A program made the translations under genes and the position numbers. From contig CM055101.1 of NCBI GenBank assembly GCA_029204225.1, positions 34,289,683 to 34,353,682 of the forward strand: a stretch of DNA of 64,000 nt, read 5' to 3'. This document shows positions 22,644 through 35,562 of this stretch, one piece after another (position 1 is the first letter of the stretch; every line of letters begins with the position of its first letter). Under the pieces are notes generated by a model, which made no database searches, was not told the DNA's origin, and was given only the letters and a program-made list of their open reading frames with translations. This DNA comes from Diphasiastrum complanatum. Taxonomy: Eukaryota; Streptophyta; Lycopodiopsida; Lycopodiales; Lycopodiaceae.

Positions 22644-23655
22644 TGAAGAAACAAAACGTTTCTATTACCAAAGCTTTGCTAGCTTTCAGCCCTGAGTTTG
22701 ACAAAAAGACACGAAGCGAAAATGTTTGCGAACATCCTGTCGGAAAGACACGAACGCAAAAAGTTTGTGAAAGAAAAATTTTCGTGATACAGCAGGAGAA
22801 AGTCAAACGACACAAAAGTCAAACGGCTCGAAGCGACACGAAAATCTTCGCGACACTTTTCGACCTTCACGCTCCAAAGGATCAGGAAGATCATGCAAGT
22901 ACCATGAAGTACAAAAACCCTGATATGATATGATGACGTCAACGGAAGAGTGTTAGGATGTGCCTAACCCGCCTCTCTTGTAATCCATGATTAGTTATAG
23001 ATTGTTTAGTCTATCTAATCTGGTGTGCTACTCTGAATGTATAAGATACATACAATAGCAGATAAAAATATATAGACTACAGAATAGAAGTTCGCTTGTG
23101 AGCGAGACAGTTTTGTAAGCAAGATCCACAGAGATCCAAGAAGTCTGCTAGTAAGCGAGACGCTACTCGTGAGAGAACACTATTTTTTCTCATGCCAATG
23201 CGCTGTGTAGATCTATCATACAGCGCTCGAAATCAAGAGAATTAATAGATGATCCTGTAGTTATTGCGCATATATCAATCTCAATTTTGTCTAGTCTTGA
23301 ATGAATTACTGTCTGCTATCACTTGTGTATCTCATTCACTTGTTTTTATCAATTCCGCACATTGGTTCAGTTTTGTTGAATGCTATATTAATCTATAACA
23401 TAGATCAGCAGTGTCTGTCTACTTTCTGGAGGATTGTAGGAATGATATAGCAGGCAGTGACCAACAATCATATCTGAAATCCATCCAAATTCATTTCGTT
23501 TGTGATTAATTTGATTTCGCTTCAGCAGTGTCAATATCAGAGCTCGTTCAAGTTTCGCTTCGTTTCGTCTCGTTTCGTCCAGTTTCGTTTCGTTTCGTTT
23601 CGTTTCAGAGCCTAATTGATATTTGCAATTTGCGATCACTATTTTTTTCGCATCA
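22644..23655 (+). repeat. 5' LTR of the second copia element
   Basis: It starts TGAAGAAACAAAACG after a GTCGGGGG run and ends CGCATCA one base before the PBS. It contains ACACGAA/GCGACACG repeats near 22705-22860 and a (TTTCG)n expansion at 23552-23608. The stretch 22644-23228 matches the 3' copy. Confidence 0.85.
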
Positions 23656-23656
23656 G

Positions 23657-23669
23657 TGGTATCAGAGCC
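23657..23669 (+). other. primer binding site (initiator tRNA-Met 3' end)
   Basis: TGGTATCAGAGCC, the standard plant LTR-element primer site, lies one base after the LTR end. Confidence 0.92.
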
Positions 23670-23768
23670 ACCCTGTCATAGTTTGACATAGCCACAAAGC
23701 TATCAGATCCAGGAGGCTAAGCATTCATACAAAGAACCACCAACAAGTGAGAACACAATTCACAGTAA

Positions 23769-24706
23769 TGGCTTCAATAAGTAGCATACAATCCAAGATC
23801 TGTACAATCCTCGATTCATCAGAATCTAACTTTCTAGCATGGAAAGTTAAGACCTCGATGATACTAAAGGGAGAAGGACTGTTCCCCTGGGTAGATGGCA
23901 CCGAGGAGATGCCTACAACTATAGGCAAGGCGCTACGCGAATGGAGGGAGAAGAATGACAAGGCAGTAGCCGTGTTATCTTCATCCATCGAGGATAGCCT
24001 AACTCTTGACCTAGCTACAATCTCTAAAGCAAAAGAGATGTGGGATACATTACTCACAAAATTTCAGATGAAATCACACAGGCAGATCATGTTGATGGAA
24101 GATCGGCTGACAAACCTGCAGTAGGAAGATGAAGGATCCATTCCTTTCACTACACAATTCTAGAGTAGAAAATGCAGTGTCAGTAGAGAAGTAGCTTACC
24201 TATCTGTTAAGAGCTGACCGAGATCCTTCCAGACAACCAGAACGCTGCTAGCAAAAGATCCTACAATGACACTCAAAAAGGCTGTTGTCGAGATTCAAGA
24301 AGGAGTCGAAGCTCGAGAGAACCTTAATCACAAGGATGCTTCTAACCAAGCCCTCAACGGTAACAAAAAAAAGAAAAAGAAGCAATTCAAACCTAAGAGG
24401 GAGTTAGATCGAAAGCAGGCTCGAGATCAGCAAGCAGAAGGAGCCAACAAAGGCAAATGGAAGAACAAAGGAAGGTCAAAACAGCAGAGTGGAGACAAGA
24501 AGACATGCGTGAGATGCAAACGTGAAGGACATACTGTTGATTCGTGTTGGTTTAATCTGAAAATTGAGTGTATCCACTATCACAAGAAGGGTCACGCAGC
24601 CATGGACTGCCGCCAGAACCCAAGAAACAAATCAGCTCAAAGCAGACAGGAGAACAACAATAGTTCATCCTATGTCGAGGAGCCAGAGAGCTCAAATATG
24701 GGCTAA
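23769..24706 (+). pseudogene. copia Gag with two zinc knuckles (second copia)
   Basis: An ATG at 23769 opens MASISSIQSKICTILDSSES, NFLAWKVKTSMILKGEG and SKAKEMWDTLLTKFQ (UBN2-type gag), stopping at TAG 24122. Later, 24266-24706 gives a lysine-rich tail with knuckle CVRCKREGHTVDSC (intact CX2CX4HX4C) and a second, CIHYHKKGHAAMDC, in which the second Cys is Tyr. Between the two open parts there are several stops. Confidence 0.85.
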
Positions 24707-24779
24707 GAAAGATCGAATCACGGAAGTTCGACTGCCTACATCTTTGCAGACATGTGTGCAGTATCAACACCTGACACAC

Positions 24780-26205
24780 GGGAGGTAATTCTTGATTCAA
24801 AAGCTACCTCACACTTCATTACATCAAGGTGGATAATGTCTAATTTTTGAAGTGTAGATCCATCAAGATTTATTGTTCTTGGAGATGGATCAAAACATCA
24901 AGTGAATGGTATTGGTTCACTATGGCTCAACACAAATGGCAGAGACAGATGACTCGAAGATGTTTTGTTCGTGCCTACGTTGCAGTAGGACTTGCTATTA
25001 ATTGCAAGAATAGCTGATGCAGAGTTGCGTGTAACGTTCTCGGATGAAGCATGCAACGTTGTCGACGCAAGTACCAGTACACTAGTCACTCAAGGTAGAA
25101 GAAAAGACAACTTGTATTACTTGAAGGTATGCCTACCTGCATATCAAGTGCATCAGACTCATGATGATTTGCCAGATACTCTATGGCATAGGAGACTATG
25201 CCATATGAACTCAATGGCACTATATCAAGCAAGCCATCATGGAACAATCACAGGGGTGAGCATCTCGAATGCAACCAGTTCGATGACATGTGATACATGT
25301 CTGAAGGGTAAGATGTCACATACTCCTTTTGTAAAAGATCCTACAGAATTACAAAGATTGTGGAGCCTGTACATTCTGACATCTGTGAACCTTTCAACGT
25401 GACCTCAGTAGGAGTGTCAAAGTATTATATAATCTTTATTGATGATTACAGTAAATTTGCCAGAGTCTATTTTATTCATAATAAATCAGAAGCACTTGAC
25501 AAGTTCACAGAGTATGTGAATTGGGCAGGAAGATGCACTGGTAATAAATTGAAGCAGATCAGAACAGATCAAGGTGGAGAATACATCTCAAATCAATTCA
25601 CTGACTTCTGCAATGATCGTGGAATCATTCACAGAAGAACTGCATCTTACACACTGCAGCACAACGGTGTTGCGAAAAGAAAGAACAGGACTCTAATGGA
25701 AGCTGCTAGGTGCATGATGGCCTATTCAAAGGCTCCAAGAGTGTTGTGGGCTGAAGCAGTAGCTACAGCTGCTTACATTCAGAACAGGACAGGAAAGTCT
25801 GGTGTTCCTCACACGACACCACACGAATTATGGTGGGGTAGGAAACTCAATCTAACTCACATTCATATCTTTGGCTGTGCAGTTTATGCACATGTTCCTG
25901 ATAAGCTTCGAAAGAAGCTTGATGAGAAAGCAAAACAAGGATATCTTGTAGGATATGACAATCATTCGTCATACTACAGAGTTTATATGCCAGAGACAAA
26001 CATAATGAAGACAGTCAAAGATGTCAAATTTGATGAGAGCAGAACGATGGCCAATGATGATCTTGTTAGTTATGAAGTCCTTGGTAGACAATACTATGAT
26101 CTATCAATTGTGACAGAGGGAGCAGAGGATGAACAGTCAAACGAAGATGTTCGAGTCTCACCTCATTTGAGTGACGAATCAGACGAAGAAAGATTCGCAA
26201 GCTAG
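24780..26205 (+). pseudogene. copia protease and integrase (second copia)
   Basis: The protease site reads VILDSKATSHF (DSG changed to DSK). The pre-integrase HHCC part (LWHRRLCHMN ... CDTCLKGKMSH) and the integrase core (25360-26205, 281 open codons) are separated by a one-base frame shift near 25365. The core has VHSDICEPF and RTDQGGEY, but the Glu of the usual VAERKNR is Lys (VAKRKNRT), which removes the third catalytic acid. The C-terminal part (FGCAVYAHVPDKLRKKL, KGYLVGY-like KQGYLVGYDNHS) is well kept. Confidence 0.88.
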
Positions 26206-26439
26206 CCTACTAGTATAGTACCTGTAAACCGAAATGGTTCCGGACCTAGTAGAGCTGATAAAGGCAAGAGCATTGCAGTCCCAGAAGGATCTCCTAGAAG
26301 ATCTACAAGAGAATGAAGAGCGCCAACAAGATTTGTATCAGGCAGCTCCGCTTCTACATCAGAAGAGTTTTGTGGATTCAGTGGAGAACCACAAACATTT
26401 GAGGAAGCGATTGAGTGTCCAGAAAAGGACAAATGAATC

Positions 26440-27440
26440 CAAGCCATGAACGAGGAGATGGAATCCATGAGGAAGAATCAAGTATGGACGTTGTAGCCAT
26501 TACTAGATAAGCAAAAGATTGTAAAATACAAGTGGGAATACAAGCTGAAGTATGGACTGAATGGAGATGTTTCTAAGTATAAAGCAAGACTTGTAGCGAA
26601 GGAGTTTTCTCATAGATATAAGGGAGGTAAGTTGTACCTTCATCAGTCCAAAAAATCCTAGAAGATTTCAAGATGTTGAGTTGCAAGGGAGCAAATATCC
26701 CCATGCTTGCAGGAACAGTCATGACGAATGAAGACTATTCGAAGACTGAGGAATAAAGAGAATTGATGCAACTTACATCTTACAGGAAGCTGATCGGATA
26801 GCTGATGTACCTTGCAGATAACACACATCCTGACATTGCTTATGCCGTGTTTAGGATGAGCCAATTTTGTACAAATCCAAGATCAACTCATTGGAAGATT
26901 GCAAAACAAATTTTGCGATATCTCCAATTAACAAAGGATTTTGGTTTGTTTTATTCTCGTGATGCATGGTTCCAGATGCTTTCCTACAATGATGCTAGTT
27001 GGGCATCTCTCAAACAACTGCAAAAGTGTCTCAAGAGGATGCATCATCGCATCAAGAGCAGCAATTCTCTCGATCAGCAAGCAGCAGACCATCGTGGATC
27101 AGTCATCCTGCGAAGCAGAGTATGTTGCAGCAATATAGATGGCTAATGAAATCATTTGGCTCAAATAGTTCCTTGACGAACTAGACGAAATAAGGATGAG
27201 CCTCTGATTTTGTAGATGGACAATACATCTGCAATACATCTGACAAAGGATCCTGTATTTCATTCAAAGACGAAACACATCGCAATCAAGTATCACTTGA
27301 TAAGGGATCTGATCAGGATGAAGATGCTGCAGACTATCTTTATTGGAACAAAGGAGATGGTGGCTGACATTTTCACAAAGGCCTTAAACAAAGGTCTGTT
27401 AGAGAAACAGAGGAACAGTCTTGGAGTCATCAAGCTACCA
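26440..27440 (+). pseudogene. copia RT stub and RNase H with the RT core deleted (second copia)
   Basis: The RT start (MNEEMESMRKNQVW, KYKARLVAKEFSHRYKGG) runs directly into sequence that normally lies after the RT core (SCKGANIPMLAGTVM), so the YVDD centre is absent. RNase H follows: LMYLADNTHPDIAYAVFRMS, HWKIAKQILRYLQLTKDFG, CEAEYVAA, MDNTSAIHLTKDPVFHSKTK and KEMVADIFTKALNKGL. Several frame changes occur near 27020-27210. The element could only have moved with RT supplied by another copy after this deletion. Confidence 0.85.
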
Positions 27441-27456
27441 TGCTTTGAGAGGGGGC

Positions 27457-28075
27457 TGAAAAAACAAAGCGTTTCTATTACCAAAGCTTTGCTAGCTTTC
27501 AGCCCTCAGTCTGACAAAAAGACACGAAGCAAAAATATTCGTGAACATCACAAAAAGACATGAAGTGAAAATGTTCGCGAACACCCTGACAAAGAGACAC
27601 GAACGTGAAAAGTTCGTGAAAGAAAATTTTTTGTGATATAGCCGGAGAAAGTCAGACGACACGAAAGTCAAATGGCTCAAAGCGACACAAAAATCTTCGC
27701 GACACTTTTTGACCTTCACGTTCCAAAGGATCAGGAAGATCATGCAAGTACCAAGAAGTACAAAAACCCCTGATCTGATATGATGATGTCAACGAAGGAG
27801 TGTTAGGACGTGCCTAACCCACCTCTCTTGTAATCCGTGATTAGTTATAGATTGTTTAGTCTATCTAATCTGGTGTGCTACTCTGAATGTATAAGATACA
27901 TACAGTAGGAGATAGATATACACAGAATACAGACTACAAAATAGAAGTCTTCCTGCAAGCGAGACATGATCCACAGAGATCCAAGAAATCTGCTAGTAAG
28001 CGAGACATTACTCGTGGGAGAACACTGCTTCTCTCATGCTAATGCGTTGTGTGGGTCTGTCATACAACGCTCGAA
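27457..28075 (+). repeat. 3' LTR of the second copia, truncated
   Basis: It starts TGAAAAAACAAAGCG after the PPT and follows the 5' LTR with many differences, including an extra GAACATCACAAAAAGACATG-like segment near 27540. The match stops at GCTCGAA (28075), leaving out the last 430 bases. Confidence 0.88.
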
Positions 28076-28095
28076 GTGGTTTTTCACATTAAAAA

Positions 28096-28748
28096 ATGGC
28101 ATCAATGGGTGGATTTTTGCTTGAAGCTAGTGAAAGGCTCACATCCATTAATTATGCTAATTGGATAGCTCGAATGGAGTCTTTGCTTGTACTCCATGAT
28201 CTTTATGACATAGTACTCGAGGTGGAAGTAGAACCTCAAGGAGGAGTTGAATTGGTAAAGTACAAAAAGAGATGTAGAGTTGCATTACATTGCATAAAAA
28301 TGAATGTAAGTAATGAACTTTTGAAGAAAATCCCATCTTGTACCACATCCAAAGAGGCATGGGGTTCATTAGAAGCAATTTATGGATCCAAGAATACTTC
28401 AAGGATACTCATGCTTAGGAATCAAATTCTTCAAAGCATGAAAGGAAGTAGTGAAAGTGCCCAAAATTATGTCTTTAGGATCAAATCTTTGAATAAGAAG
28501 TTGTCTTCTATAGATGATAAGATCAAAGATGATGAGTTAGTTCAAATCATTTTGAATGGATTAGGAGATGATTATTCTAGTCTTGTTCAAACCTCTGCTA
28601 TTCAAGATTCACTTCCTAGTATTGAAAAACTTCAAAGTGTGCTTGTGAGTGAGGAGAGTAGAATGCTTCATATCAAAAGTAGGATGAGTTCCTTATCTTT
28701 GAATAATGGTGATGAAAAAGCTAACTTTTCCTTGAAAGGAGTCAATAC
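28096..28748 (+). CDS. copia Gag fragment A of a scrambled element
   Basis: About 217 open codons begin at ATG 28096: MASMGGFLLEASERL, then NYANWIARMESLLVLHDLYD and SKEAWGSLEAIYGSKN, typical of copia gag (UBN2). It ends after LHIKSRMSSLSLNNGDEKAN with no zinc knuckle, because RNase H sequence of a copia element joins it in the middle. The frame is free of stops, so the rearranged copy is fairly young or was under selection until recently. Confidence 0.75.
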
Positions 28749-29275
28749 ATGCAAAGTCCATTAATATGTCATTGGAAAAGTGCAAAAAGGGTGTTAAGGT
28801 ACATCTCGACTACAAAAGACTTTGGCATAGTTTATGAAAGGACTAATATTCGTTTAAGAGCATATTCGGACTCAAGTTTTGCAGGTGACAAGATGGACAA
28901 AAGATCCATAAGTGCATTTGCTACATTCTTATGTGGAGGAGCTATATCTTGGCTTTTCAAAAAGCAAGATACCATCTCTCTTTCATCAACAAAATCCGAG
29001 TATAAAGCTATGACAAGAACAACAAAGGAGGTTATTTGGCTTAAAAGGCTTCTGGAGGAGCTCCATGTGATCAAGGATGAAGACATTCCATGCATACATT
29101 GTGATAATCAAGCAGCTCAACAACTTACAAACAATCCAATCCTCCATGCTCGAACAAAGCACATTGAGATTTCACATCATTTTGTGAGGGAGAAAGTGCA
29201 AGCAAAGGAGATCAAGCTTATTCATGTTTCATCATTAGATTGCATTGCTGATATACTCACCAAGGCATTGATGCT
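28749..29275 (+). pseudogene. copia RNase H fragment between two Gag pieces
   Basis: Open throughout: CHWKSAKRVLRYISTTKDFG, AYSDSSFAGDKMDKRS, LSSTKSEYKAMTRTTKEVIW, CDNQAAQQLTNNPILHARTK and LDCIADILTKAL. In an intact element this is the very end of pol. Here it is followed not by a PPT and LTR but by a second gag segment. Confidence 0.85.
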
Positions 29276-29986
29276 CATGCTAACATTGTTCAAAGTCTTG
29301 CTATTCAAAGGACTTTGCCAAGTTTGATTGATCTTCAAGAGATCTGGATCAATGAAGAATATATGCTTCAAGCAAGAGGTAGATCTTCATCAACATCTCA
29401 AGTTGGAGAAGAGGCTATGTTCATCAAGGGCAAAAGCAAAAGTAAGTGGTCTAAAGGGCAAGATCAAGTGGATTCTTCTTCAAATGGCAAAAAGAAGAAT
29501 AGATCAAAGCTCGAGTGCTTCTATTGTGGCATCAAAGGACACTTTGCAAGTGAGTGCTACAAGAAGAAGAGAGATCAACGAGACAAGCAAGGTAATCTTA
29601 CTCTTGATGAGGATGGTTTGGATGTTCAAGATGCAAATGATGATGCTTTTGTGATGTCTTCGTGTATGCTTGCTAATGATGGAGATCTAGATCCATGGTG
29701 GATTGATAGTGGAGCAAGTTCACACATGACTTTTCAAAAAGAGTGCTTCACTTCTTTGTTGGAATATGGAGATGACAAGAGGCTGATCTACACAGCCAAT
29801 GATCGTGAGTGTGCAATCAAAGGGATTGGCACAATTCCTATTTCTCTCTCTACAAATAGGAATGTTCATTGTGTCTTGCTTATTCCGTCTATTACCAAGA
29901 ATCTGCTTAGTGTGAGTCAATTGCTAAGTAAAGGCCTCAAAGTTGAGTTTCAAGGACACATATCCATGTTGTCTAAAAGCATCTGA
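29276..29986 (+). pseudogene. copia Gag fragment B with zinc knuckle and protease
   Basis: The frame resumes in gag (IVQSLAIQRTLPSLIDLQE), paralogous to QTSAIQDSLPSIEKLQ in fragment A rather than its continuation. It then has the zinc knuckle CFYCGIKGHFASECYKK (intact) and the protease WWIDSGASSHMTFQKE with an intact DSG and NLLSVSQLLSKGLKVEF. It stops at 29986; no integrase follows. Confidence 0.85.
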
Positions 29987-31120
29987 GCTAGAACCCTAAT
30001 TTTGGAAAAGGGTGTTTATACTAATAGCAAGTTTTCGATAAACCTTAAATTAAATGGTTTGTAAAAGCCAAGTAGTTTTGTTTCACTAGTTCAAAAACGT
30101 AGACTTAGTGTTCTTATGAAGCTGAGGAAGAATCATTCCTTAAACGTACTAAGTTCAGAAAAGGATATATCCTCTTTTCTCTACTAGCTTGTCTCGGAAT
30201 GTTCCACAACTTTTATGGCTTATGCATAAACGAAGATCATTCATAAGGCTTACCTGGATGAGTGTCAACGTATTACCTTGAATGATGCCATGCTATTCCC
30301 ACGGTGTATATATTATCTTTTTGATAGTCAGTACATTACGCCCTCATTATTAACATTAAAAAATCCTAACTCCGAGTCCTTACAAAAGAACATAAGATAT
30401 TGCTAGCACTTAAATTATATTAACTTTTCATCCATCGAAGCCAAAGCCTCAAGTATTTGTGTTTAGATTTTTCATCAAAGTATGGTCCGATATCATACCT
30501 GTATTGATTCCTGTCAATCTATGGTTCGAAGGTGAATCAAAACAGAAGGAGGTTTCAACCGTAAGCAAGAATAAAAAAGAGGTTGTTCTTCAAAGTTGAA
30601 TGCTACACAAATAATGGAGCAATGAAGGCTTAAAGCAAACGTTATGTTATTTAACTAAGAATGATGATTTGACGACTTATCTATGATGACCTTAGTTTTA
30701 TGGAAAAGACAAGCACAAATGCTATCAAAAAATTGGCATAACTATCCCTACAGTCCACCGTTAGACAATTGGTAGCAAAAACTGTTGTTTTTGTGCTCAA
30801 CGCTGGCCTATCATTATTGAATCTACTATACTATTTCTTGCCTATTAAATATTTGTTTGCGCTCTTGTATAAAAGCCACTTTCCTTCTAATACTCATTAG
30901 CTTTTACTAGCTCCTCTCTAGCCTTTACTTGTTAAAACTTGAACAATTTTTTTTTGTAATTTGAAAAACATGACTTCTAGCTTTTAGGGAAAAGAGCTTT
31001 ACCAATAAAGCTCTTGGTTTTCCTTCCACTTGCTGGCCAAGGCAAGTAAATTCTTTTACTTTATAAAGCCCATGATTTCATAGAGAAATTTGGAAATGAT
31101 TTTTCCAATTCAAGAACACT
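29987..31120. other. no gene recognised; possible decayed retroelement DNA
   Basis: AT-rich with no open frame of note. It lies between the copia mosaic and an LTR/PBS relic on the same strand, so part of it may be the older, unreadable LTR of that relic. Confidence 0.35.
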
Positions 31121-31227
31121 TGTAGGAATGATATCGCAGGCAGTGACCAACAATCATATCCGAGATCCATCTGTTGATTTTGTTCGTGATTAATATTTTC
31201 GTTTAAGTGGTATTAGACCTCTACTGC
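31121..31227 (+). repeat. relic of an LTR end and primer site, second-copia family
   Basis: TGTAGGAATGATATCGCAGG and the following 85 bases match 23434-23669 of the second copia's 5' LTR, ending at AGTGGTATTAGACC, a damaged form of the PBS TGGTATCAGAGCC. The TTTCG repeat present in the intact LTR is absent here. Confidence 0.75.
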
Positions 31228-34200
31228 TATCAATAGTAGTCAAAGTCCTAAATTTCCTGAATCCAATCTACAAATAACTCAAATGTTTGTTATAAGATTC
31301 CCTTCTTCTTGTTTTGATAATGATGAAACTTCTTTGAAAATTATGCTAGTCAATACCAACAATTACATTCGATGAGTCTCTAACTTTATATATCCAAGAT
31401 ATAATTTCTTCCGCAAATTTAGTGACCTCTACCTGAATATTGATTTTGTAATTTGTCATTGAACACATGTTCAAGACTCAAAAAGGCATTTCCTCCATCT
31501 TCATTGCACAATCTTGTCAAGTTTAATTTACTTCTTATAAGGTCTATAGCCTTAAAATCCATACATCTCGTCCCATATTGTGACATGACCTTCATGAACA
31601 TTAATGGGATTTAGAAGCATTCGAGTTTCACCTTCAGTAACAACTCGAGTGACATGTCTTCTACACAACTCTTCACATTGAGCTACGTATTAGTGATTAT
31701 AACCCTCTCCATGGATCTAGAGCATAATATAATCAATACTCGAACCATAATCATCATTTCTAAATCATTATCTCCTTTAACTAGTTCTTTGATCATGTGA
31801 ACAATAAACATATGACGCCTGTTTGGTTATCGAAATCTTTCTAAAGTTGATGAGTTACAAGCACACTCAAAAATATAGGCTGAAACAAGCTGATATTTGA
31901 TTCTAATCTAATGCAAAAATGATATTCAAAGTTGTCTTGCTTTATAGAAAGATGCCAAATATGGTTGAGCACTTGGTAGTTTTTAAAGTCTTGATTAAAC
32001 TTCTCTCAAAGATGATGTAGCGTAGTCAAGTAAAGCTCACTGTAGCAAAGCTTCTGCATTAGATTCAGTCACCGAGCAGTGAAAAGATGTCAAAATCAAC
32101 TCATAATGTTGCAAAATTGCCCAAATGTGACTTGTACCAGACCACCAATAAAATAGTGCAAATATAATGCCCAAAGAAATTGACATATATCCAGTAAGTG
32201 TTGCACAAGTGATGTATGGACAACAATGAGGTAGGTTGGAATGTAATCCGTTAATACAACTTATTAGAAGCAATTAAGTTCAAACCAAGCCACTGCACAT
32301 ATAAAAGAGATCTCACAGCTGTCCCATAACTTTCAATCAATCTTGCAAAACCTTCACCCATATTTGCAGGTAGAAATGAACTCAACTTTTTACTGGTGAC
32401 CATAGCATATTTTGCAGCTAAGTCTTTTCGATGATTAAAGATCACCTAGTCTTTGGTGATCAAGGCAATGGCTTCCCCACCCCTTGGTCCTTCCAATTTT
32501 TTGACCAAAGCCTTCAAATTAAATCCTTATCAAGATTTGCAAAGCTTAAAAATGGACATACAATGAACTTCAAATGAAAAACAGAAGCATACTGAGATTC
32601 AACTCTACTTTGAATGCATCAAAACGTAAAAGCAAACTGCGCTATAAACTTAGCACCCTGCAGAACAAATCTTAAAGATCCACTTTAGAGGCAATTGGGG
32701 TTCATAAGCTCATTATACGAATAACAGTAGTGAGCTACTAGTTCAGTTATGAAAGTTAGTTGTAAGTTGCAAATCGTTGTCGTATTCTACTGATGCTACT
32801 AGATTGTGAACTTATCATATACTTAATTTCTCCTCTTCAATTAAGATACACACAGATGCAGGGTACATTATTGAAGAAAACATCTCTGTAAACTGGTATG
32901 TGAACCTCCTAGGACACTAGAAATGAGGACAGAAAATCCCCTTATTTCAAGGATACAAGTCACTGAGCCATTAGAAAAGAAGAGAGTGCATCTCTTTATG
33001 TCCAGTGCAAGAAACGTGTGCCACTAACAAGTTCCCAAGCTGGTCCTTTCATGAACTAAACATAAAGGAGAGTTAGCATACATTTCTTCTAAAAGTAATA
33101 TCAATGTATGCAAGTCTGATCCTACATTGCATAATAATCGAGCATGCAATCTATGCAAAATAGCCATAGGAACAGAATTAATTTAACTTCAACAGACCAC
33201 AGAGAAAGTAGTGAATTCCAAGTATTAAAGATGGTACACTTGATCGACAACCACCTGGTGGCGATGGTGGTGCTGGTGGTGGATACCTGTCCAACGACAG
33301 CTTCCTTCTGCTGCCTCTTGATGTAGACCATTAAATTAAAAGAGCCCTAAAAAATGCATAACCTTTATAACTTAATTGCAAGGTCCAAAAATGGTACATG
33401 CATGGGCCAAGGATGGCTCTACTAATTCATGATATTTCTCTCAGCATGTATGATCCTGCAATCTACATTAAATAGTTATGGGAACCTCAATGTTTATAAA
33501 TGACCACGTAGAAAATAGTGGTCCAAGTAATAAAAAGGGGAGAAGACCTGAACAGCTCTGTAGAAAAGGGAGAGCTGGCCCACGCCACTGCATGCTGGTC
33601 TATTGGATACATCCCAGCCACTGCTTCCTTTTATGAAGCGTTCACAAAGCCTGGCTGACGCAGTGGACTTTTAGGTCATCTTTGATCTGCAGGGAACAGC
33701 CAGTTTGAAGGTTGGCTTTCCACGAGCCCATAGAGTGCATGGAGCCACTTTGCAGGCAAGAACAATCCATCTCAGGGTAAAGGCGGAGAAATCAAAGCCT
33801 ACTTGCCACATGAAACGAGCAAGAGAAAAATTAATTGTATACGTAACCTGTTTTATTGACCTGGATTTTATCTACCCAGTTGTTTCATAATTGAATATAT
33901 TTTTTCTCGGTAGAGTGAATTGGCTGCCAGAAATGAGTCGAGCAGGAATAAGAGATCCATCACTCGTGGAACAGATTTGATTGGTCATTTATTGAGAAAC
34001 AAATCAGGATCTTTAAATAAGGAACCTAACTCAATATCAGAAAGAAGTGTTTGCCACCTTCAACATTAGCCCACAGTAAGAGAAAAGGAGCAATTAATCT
34101 TGGTTCTTTGTATATGCAACAAGTCCTGTGACCATTTAACTTTGTGAAGGAGCAAGATGTTTTACATGAAGCCTGCCCACTATTCTTAATCAAACAGTAG

Positions 34201-35562
34201 TTGCAACTGTAAAAATTAGCCTCACTGAAAAAAAAGATTTGCAACCTAGATCACTAGATCTTTACTACATGCCTTCTGGATGGCGTCTTTCACAAGTTTT
34301 ACCTCAAGCCCCATTATTCAAGAGAAGATCATTGAATTGTTTTCTACAATGTACCTAGTTGCCCATACCATAGCATAGTGATCATATGATTCAATTTAGC
34401 AATGGAACAATTTCAAAACATGCTGATCTCCTGATACAAATGAGAGGGAGCCCCCTTAAAAGCCCTCTTACAGAAAGGAACTTAATCACACAAGATTCTA
34501 CAAAGGAACCACGACACTGATCACAAAAGCTACCAAAACATTAGAGATCGGGTCCTCAAGTCTCTACACCTACTGTAGAGATTTCAATATCTCACCTCTG
34601 TGGAAGGGTTTAAGACCCACTTCTCGAACTCATGCAGCTACCAGAAGATCACCTCATTAAAATTGTCATTTGGTTCCCCCTTTTAAGCTTAAGTGACCAA
34701 GTTGGGCACAAAACCATTTAAGTAGTATTTGGAAATCCAACTGCACTTTGAGTACGGCCCCAAGTGCAGTGCATCATAAGCTATGAAGCCCAAAGTGCCA
34801 GTAGATCACAAACCTAATTGCACTTCTAATACAAAAAGATTCTTACTATGGCATTGATAAGAAGCAAATAAATAGATTGATAATCTAGGCCCTAGGGTAA
34901 GTCCAAGGAACTTTCTCAAGAGTTCATGCACAAGGTACTATGTTTAGCATCCTCTAGTAGCTGAGAAATATTCACTGTGAACAATCTAAGTGTACTGATT
35001 GCTTTGTGCTCTATCTGTTTTCCAAAGAAACAGACCGTTTGTGCAAGGAACAAACATGCAAAGATAATAAACATAATACATCCAAAGGAACAAACATCCA
35101 AACAGAAAACTTGCAAACTACCATAATATATTAACATCCGAAATGGAGATATTTAGGGTGATGAAAATATAGGAAACAAAAAGTATGCAAAGAACCATAA
35201 TTGATTATTAACATCGAGAATGTAGACATTTGGGGTGAGAAAAATATTTACTAGTGTCCATATTTTACATGAAAAAAAAAAATGTTCCAGAACAGTCCAC
35301 TGTACATATTTACAAAAGTAGATCACTGACATAAAAAATTATTTTGCTTCTCCTCTTCTATGTCGATATGATGAGACAAGAGACAAAATTCATCTGAGTA
35401 GCATGTGGCTGAAGGCTTAAATCAACCAGGTTAATTATTGATAAGTTCCTTCTCCCTCCATGGATCAGACTGTCAAGGCTGCAATAAAGATCAGCACTTT
35501 ATCAGAAAAACCTCCAAAATTGCAATTTTGCATCTACTTCAAAAAATAACTATCACACACAC
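31228..35562. other. 4.3 kb without a recognised gene
   Basis: Short open frames occur on both strands. The most protein-like is 32445-32251 minus (ANMGEGFARLIESYGTAVRS, then LLYVQWLGLNL), which may be a lone exon or chance. No splice-consistent chain, LTR or inverted repeat was found. Confidence 0.35.

Larger units (their letters stand above)
22644..28075 (+). mobile_element. second Ty1/copia element, 1-kb LTRs, 3' LTR truncated
   Basis: The plus-strand order is LTR, PBS, gag with two zinc knuckles, protease, integrase, RT stub, RNase H, PPT (GAGAGGGGGC) and LTR. The 3' LTR matches the 5' LTR only up to 28075, where an unrelated copia mosaic begins, so its end and right target duplication are lost. 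Many stops and a large RT deletion make it inactive. Confidence 0.9.
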
